Positions 7,292 to 10,229 of a stretch of DNA of 10,229 nt are shown here, piece after piece. A program made the position numbers and the translations under genes. The stretch spans positions 1 to 10,229 of the forward strand of contig CAAGNL010000429.1 of the NCBI GenBank assembly GCA_900771305.1. The letters run 5' to 3'. Numbering within the stretch: position 1 is the first letter of the stretch; each line of letters begins with the position of its first letter. The notes under the pieces were generated by a model, which made no database searches, was not told the origin of the DNA, and saw only the letters and a list, made by a program, of their open reading frames with translations. Origin of the DNA: Kiritimatiellia bacterium (lineage in GTDB: Bacteria > Verrucomicrobiota > Kiritimatiellia > RFP12 > UBA1067).

Positions 7292-7331
7292 CCGTCCTTC
7301 ACCCCACCCCCCAACTCAGAACACCCGCTTT
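7292..7331. other. Spacer between helicase gene and glycosidase operon
   Basis: Part of the 61-base gap between the helicase stop and the next gene. On the minus strand it holds a G-rich tract (7312-7302, a run of six and a run of four G). I see no hairpin plus T-run, so nothing clearly ends helicase transcription before the operon; read-through is possible. Confidence 0.5.
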
Positions 7332-9881
7332 TCATCTCAAGGATCCCTGTTGTTGCCGATAGAGCTCTTTGTATTCGTCCGAAGTCAGCACCGTGTCGAA
7401 GAGACCGACATCCTCGCCCGCATGCCGGCTTTCAAGCCCCGTGTAGACGAGCGAGGCGTCCTCGTAGCGCTTGAACTTGTAGACGGCGTCATTCATCAGC
7501 GACGCGTTGAAGACATTGAGACTGCAGAGCAGATTGAAATCCTCCACCGTCAAACCGGTCACCTTGCGGAACAGATTTGGCTCGAGTTTCGTGATGACGT
7601 CGTCGAGACTGTATTCCCGATAATCGGACAAATACATGAAGATCGGAATGCGCGTCGCGAATTTGATGAGCTTTTCCTGAATCTCCTTGCGTTTCGACTT
7701 GAATTCCCTCTCCTCCTTGGTGAGTGCCTCTTTCTCCTTCTTCGTCAGATTGTCGCTGTCGCGCTTGGCCTTCTTGACGGCCTCCGATTTGTTGATGATG
7801 GTCTCGATGTCCTTGTTGAGCGCGCGGAAACCTTCGATGCGCATCAACGCCTCCATCGCCTGTTCGTTCGCCATCAACCGCCGAAGCGTGTCGTTGTCGA
7901 CATTCACCAGCAAGGCCGACTCCCAACGCCGCGCCAATAGCGTCGCCGACGTACCCGACATGGCAATGGACAGAATCTCCTCCGCGTCGATCTGCTTCAT
8001 CGAGCTGCCGTCGTAGGCAATGACCGGCAGAAACTTGATGAATTCGGCGACCTTCTTCTCGGGATTCTTCTCTTCGACATTCAAGCGGCAGGAGTAGTCC
8101 GAGATCTGCCGTAGAGCGCGATCAAGCGCAAAATCGAAGACATAACAGGCCTGTTTGACGATCTCCCGCCCTTCTTCCGTTTCCACCACCCACGGACTCT
8201 GCACACGGAAGGCCGTCTGGAAATATGTTTCCGGACTCTTCAGATTCCGCAGCATGAAGACGCCCGTCCATGGTTTCACGGTCACGCCCGTCGTCAGTTT
8301 ACCGCAGGAAAGCGTGATCGTCTTCGTCGTCAGCGGATCGCCCATCGACCGCAGAACCGGCTCCAGAGCCGCCACGCCAATCCCCGCGTCCGCACCGGCG
8401 CAGACGTTGATGGCATATCCCTGGTAGAAGGCGTTCTGCCGTTCGGCCAGAAGATTCGCCATTGCATGGCAGGATGCGACATTCGGCAGGAACCACAGCG
8501 TATGCGTCAGCACGCTCAAGAGCCGAGCATCGGCAAACGGCATCGCCGGCCGCCCCCGCCCCAACTTCAACTCGTCAGTTGTCGTCTCCAGATAGGAACC
8601 GCGAATCAGGTCGAGCCACTTCTGGACATAGTCCTTGTGGACGAATTCAGCCCTCGCGCCCTTCCCTGTGGCTTCGAAGAAGACGTTCAAATCAAATTCG
8701 TCGAACTCGCCCGCCTTCGCGATGCGTTGAATCGAATCGGGTATCTTGTAGGTCAGCATGACCATCTGTGGCAAGGCGGCATAGGGATTCGCAGGACCTT
8801 TCCACTCGGTCTTCGCCCGCTGTTCGTCGGAATACGTCCAGTTGTAGATCTGATCCTCGATGAATTCACCCGAGTTGATCGCCCGGAATGGCGTTCCCGA
8901 GAGATAGAGGTAGCGCTGCGCCGTGATCGGAAGCCAGGTTTCGTCGAGATGTTCCCCGCCTTTCTCGCCGCCCTCTCCCTCCACCTCGTCTTCATCGACC
9001 TCGAAGAGCTTCTTGGCGCTGTCCTTCCAGGCGCCGAAGTGATATTCGTCGAAGACGACGAGATCCCAGTTGATCTCGTGCACCCACTCGTTCGTCGCCT
9101 TGATGCCGCCCGTTTCGCGATTGTAGCCGAGATAGTCCTGGAACGAGCCGAAACAGACGATGGGACGCGCCTTGTCCGCAGTCCGATACTGTTCGTCCGC
9201 AGTCGGCTCGAACGGTTTCTGCGGGCGGCAGATGAACTGCCAGCCCTCGAAGTCGAGATGCGTCAGCAGATCCTCCCGCCAGGCGCTCTGCACCGCCGGC
9301 TTGAAGGTCAGCACAAGAACCCGCTTCGCGCCAAGACGCTTCGCAAGCTGATACGTGGCAAAGGTCTTCCCGAAACGCATCTTCGCGTTCCAGAGGAATT
9401 TCGGCGTCCGGCGAATGCGCGTCTCCTCCGCCGCCCGCGCATAGTAGCGGACAGTTTTCTCAACGGCCTCCACCTGCTCGGGCCGCATCGCAAAATCAAG
9501 GGTTCGCCGTTCTGCGTTGCCCACGCGGTTGCGCACGGCCAGATACGCCGCCCGAAGCGCTTCGACCGAACACCGAAACCACTCGGTCGCCGTTCCGTTT
9601 GCCCGAAGTTGCTCGTAGCCCATCTTCACCAGCTGGGCATGGACACGTGTATCACGGAACGTGCCGCCATCGGCGTACAACGCGCTTTCGGCGAAAACGA
9701 TGCGATACGGTTTCGGTCCAGGTTTCAGAATCGGGAACTGCTCCGCGACACGCGCTTCAACAGATTTCGCGGTGAACCCGATCTTGAGGCACCCCGCCAA
9801 CTTGGGATTGTCCTCTTCATACGCATAGATCATTGGATGCGCATCCGGTCGCGCCGGAAAGAAGGTTTCTTCAGTTGTCAT
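7332..9881 (-). CDS. GIY-YIG/T5orf172-like nuclease fused to SF2 helicase (restriction or defence type)
   Basis: This 849-residue protein probably cleaves or remodels DNA in an ATP-dependent way. The N-terminus (about 15-115) looks like a GIY-YIG/T5orf172 nuclease: MIYAYEED, then GCLKIGFTAKSVEARV (30-45), H81 and TEWF with E100. The SF2 motor follows: RPEQ (133-136), Walker A in AKMRFGKT (166-173, K172), FKPAVQSAW (193-201), DEYH (278-281), LSGTPFRA (327-334), LSCGKLTTGVTV (524-535) and QTAFRVQSP (555-563). An acidic glycine-rich insert (294-314) lies between motifs II and III. A charged, probably coiled-coil segment (about 697-740) precedes an unassigned C-terminus. Similar proteins are often annotated as restriction helicases and can sit near Eco57I-type methylases; none is visible here. 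The ATG at 9881 was chosen for its AGAGGA site 7 bases away; codons at 9917 (ATG) and 9926 (TTG) lack one. Confidence 0.92.
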   Translation of the reverse strand: MTTEETFFPARPDAHPMIYAYEEDNPKLAGCLKIGFTAKSVEARVAEQFPILKPGPKPYRIVFAESALYADGGTFRDTRVHAQLVKMGYEQLRANGTATEWFRCSVEALRAAYLAVRNRVGNAERRTLDFAMRPEQVEAVEKTVRYYARAAEETRIRRTPKFLWNAKMRFGKTFATYQLAKRLGAKRVLVLTFKPAVQSAWREDLLTHLDFEGWQFICRPQKPFEPTADEQYRTADKARPIVCFGSFQDYLGYNRETGGIKATNEWVHEINWDLVVFDEYHFGAWKDSAKKLFEVDEDEVEGEGGEKGGEHLDETWLPITAQRYLYLSGTPFRAINSGEFIEDQIYNWTYSDEQRAKTEWKGPANPYAALPQMVMLTYKIPDSIQRIAKAGEFDEFDLNVFFEATGKGARAEFVHKDYVQKWLDLIRGSYLETTTDELKLGRGRPAMPFADARLLSVLTHTLWFLPNVASCHAMANLLAERQNAFYQGYAINVCAGADAGIGVAALEPVLRSMGDPLTTKTITLSCGKLTTGVTVKPWTGVFMLRNLKSPETYFQTAFRVQSPWVVETEEGREIVKQACYVFDFALDRALRQISDYSCRLNVEEKNPEKKVAEFIKFLPVIAYDGSSMKQIDAEEILSIAMSGTSATLLARRWESALLVNVDNDTLRRLMANEQAMEALMRIEGFRALNKDIETIINKSEAVKKAKRDSDNLTKKEKEALTKEEREFKSKRKEIQEKLIKFATRIPIFMYLSDYREYSLDDVITKLEPNLFRKVTGLTVEDFNLLCSLNVFNASLMNDAVYKFKRYEDASLVYTGLESRHAGEDVGLFDTVLTSDEYKELYRQQQGSLR

Positions 9882-9888
9882 CACTCTA

Positions 9889-9894
9889 TCCTCT
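9889..9894 (-). promoter_or_regulatory. Shine-Dalgarno site choosing the helicase start
   Basis: AGAGGA on the minus strand, 7 bases before the ATG at 9881. It decides for this start over in-frame ATG 9917 and TTG 9926, which have no comparable site. Confidence 0.7.
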
Positions 9895-9931
9895 TTTAGA
9901 AAAGTTCCCTGGATCATTTCCGACAAAGGCA

Positions 9932-9948
9932 GAATTATGATATAATTC
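9932..9948 (+). promoter_or_regulatory. Palindromic extended -10 promoter/operator between antitoxin and helicase genes
   Basis: GAATTAT-GAT-ATAATTC is a perfect inverted repeat with 7-base arms. On the plus strand it contains the extended -10 TGATATAAT (hexamer at 9941-9946), 26 bases before the antitoxin ATG, giving a short leader of about 20 bases with a GAAGGA ribosome site. On the minus strand the same palindrome gives CATAAT (9939-9934), a 5-of-6 match to -10, suited to the helicase gene. Phd/YefM antitoxins usually repress their own promoter by binding palindromes over it, so this is a good operator candidate. The -35 regions are weak. Confidence 0.7.
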
Positions 9949-9972
9949 CCCCATCAAGCGAAGGAATCGTTC

Positions 9973-10229
9973 ATGTACACCACCCAGATTCGCCCTGTCA
10001 CCGATTTGCGGAACAAATATGCAGAGGTCGAGAACGACCTGGAAAATGGTCCCGTCATCCTCACCAAGAATGGGTATGGCGCGTCCGTGCTCATCAGTCT
10101 TGACCTCTACGACAAGGCCTTTGCCAAGCAAGAACTTTACGCCAAGATCGCCCAGGCCGAGCAAGATCTCGACGACGGCAAAGGACAGGACGCGTTCGAG
10201 GCTCTCGCCGAGATCCGGGCAAAACACCA
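9973..10229 (+). CDS. Phd/YefM-family type II antitoxin (3' end beyond window)
   Basis: The first 85 residues of a small protein, open to the window edge. The N-terminus fits the Phd/YefM antitoxin fold: TTQIRPVTDLRNKYAEVEN (3-21), then GPVILTKNGYGASVLIS (26-42) and the start of the next helix, LDLYDKAF. Such antitoxins bind DNA through this dimeric domain and neutralise a RelE/ParE- or Doc-type toxin with a flexible, charged C-terminus; here the tail AEQDLDDGKGQDAFEALAE is acidic. The ATG at 9973 has GAAGGA 7 bases upstream. Most family members are 80-95 residues, so nearly the whole gene is present. The toxin would be expected just beyond the right edge. It is divergent from the helicase gene, with a palindromic promoter between them. 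Confidence 0.9.
   Translation, partial: MYTTQIRPVTDLRNKYAEVENDLENGPVILTKNGYGASVLISLDLYDKAFAKQELYAKIAQAEQDLDDGKGQDAFEALAEIRAKH

Noticed and set aside
7292..7331. Rho-independent terminator after the helicase
   Set aside because: No stable stem followed by a T-run on either strand, only a G/C-rich tract.
8466..9899. Open frame of 477 codons on the plus strand
   Set aside because: Antisense to the helicase gene, with Arg/Leu/Pro-rich translation and no motif.
9886..10227. Minus-strand frame opposite the antitoxin
   Set aside because: The plus-strand Phd-like protein explains this region; the opposite frame has no ribosome site or recognisable domain.

Overview
The window comes from a GC-rich bacterium with very tight gene packing. 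All genes but one lie on the minus strand. The gene mix is a secreted or lipoprotein glycoside hydrolase set, dTDP-sugar synthesis genes, a large GIY-YIG/helicase protein and a Phd-type antitoxin. This would suit a polysaccharide-degrading anaerobe, for example of the Verrucomicrobiota/Kiritimatiellota group, but no phylogenetic marker is present and that placement is a guess. No rRNA, tRNA, CRISPR array, insertion sequence or attachment site was seen.

Layout, read in the direction of transcription (right to left): at 7270..1 there is one apparent seven-gene operon. Its genes are separated by 4-23 bases or overlap by one base. In order they are a secreted five-bladed beta-propeller glycosidase-like protein, a secreted (alpha/alpha)6 GH63/MGH1-like glycosidase, an uncharacterised cytoplasmic protein (DUF6930-like C-terminus), a CaCA-type Na+/Ca2+ antiporter, RfbA, RfbD, and a GH2 beta-galactosidase-like lipoprotein cut off by the window edge. 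A perfect extended -10 promoter (TGCTATAAT) sits only 7 bases before the first start codon, with no Shine-Dalgarno sequence, so the operon's first cistron is probably leaderless. The operon as a whole looks like a glycan-use cluster that has taken in part of a dTDP-rhamnose pathway and an ion antiporter.

Upstream of that, at 9881..7332, is an 849-residue protein with an N-terminal GIY-YIG/T5orf172-like nuclease domain fused to an SF2 helicase of the restriction-enzyme type. It is a likely anti-phage or restriction component. Divergent from it, at 9973 on the plus strand, starts a Phd/YefM-family antitoxin; its expected toxin partner would lie beyond the right edge.

The most interesting non-coding signal is a pair of almost identical palindromic promoter cores, one in front of the glycosidase operon (7277-7291) and one between helicase and antitoxin (9932-9948). 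They match at 17 of 20 aligned bases and both contain an extended -10 sequence inside an inverted repeat. They are either this organism's promoter consensus or a shared operator linking the two loci.
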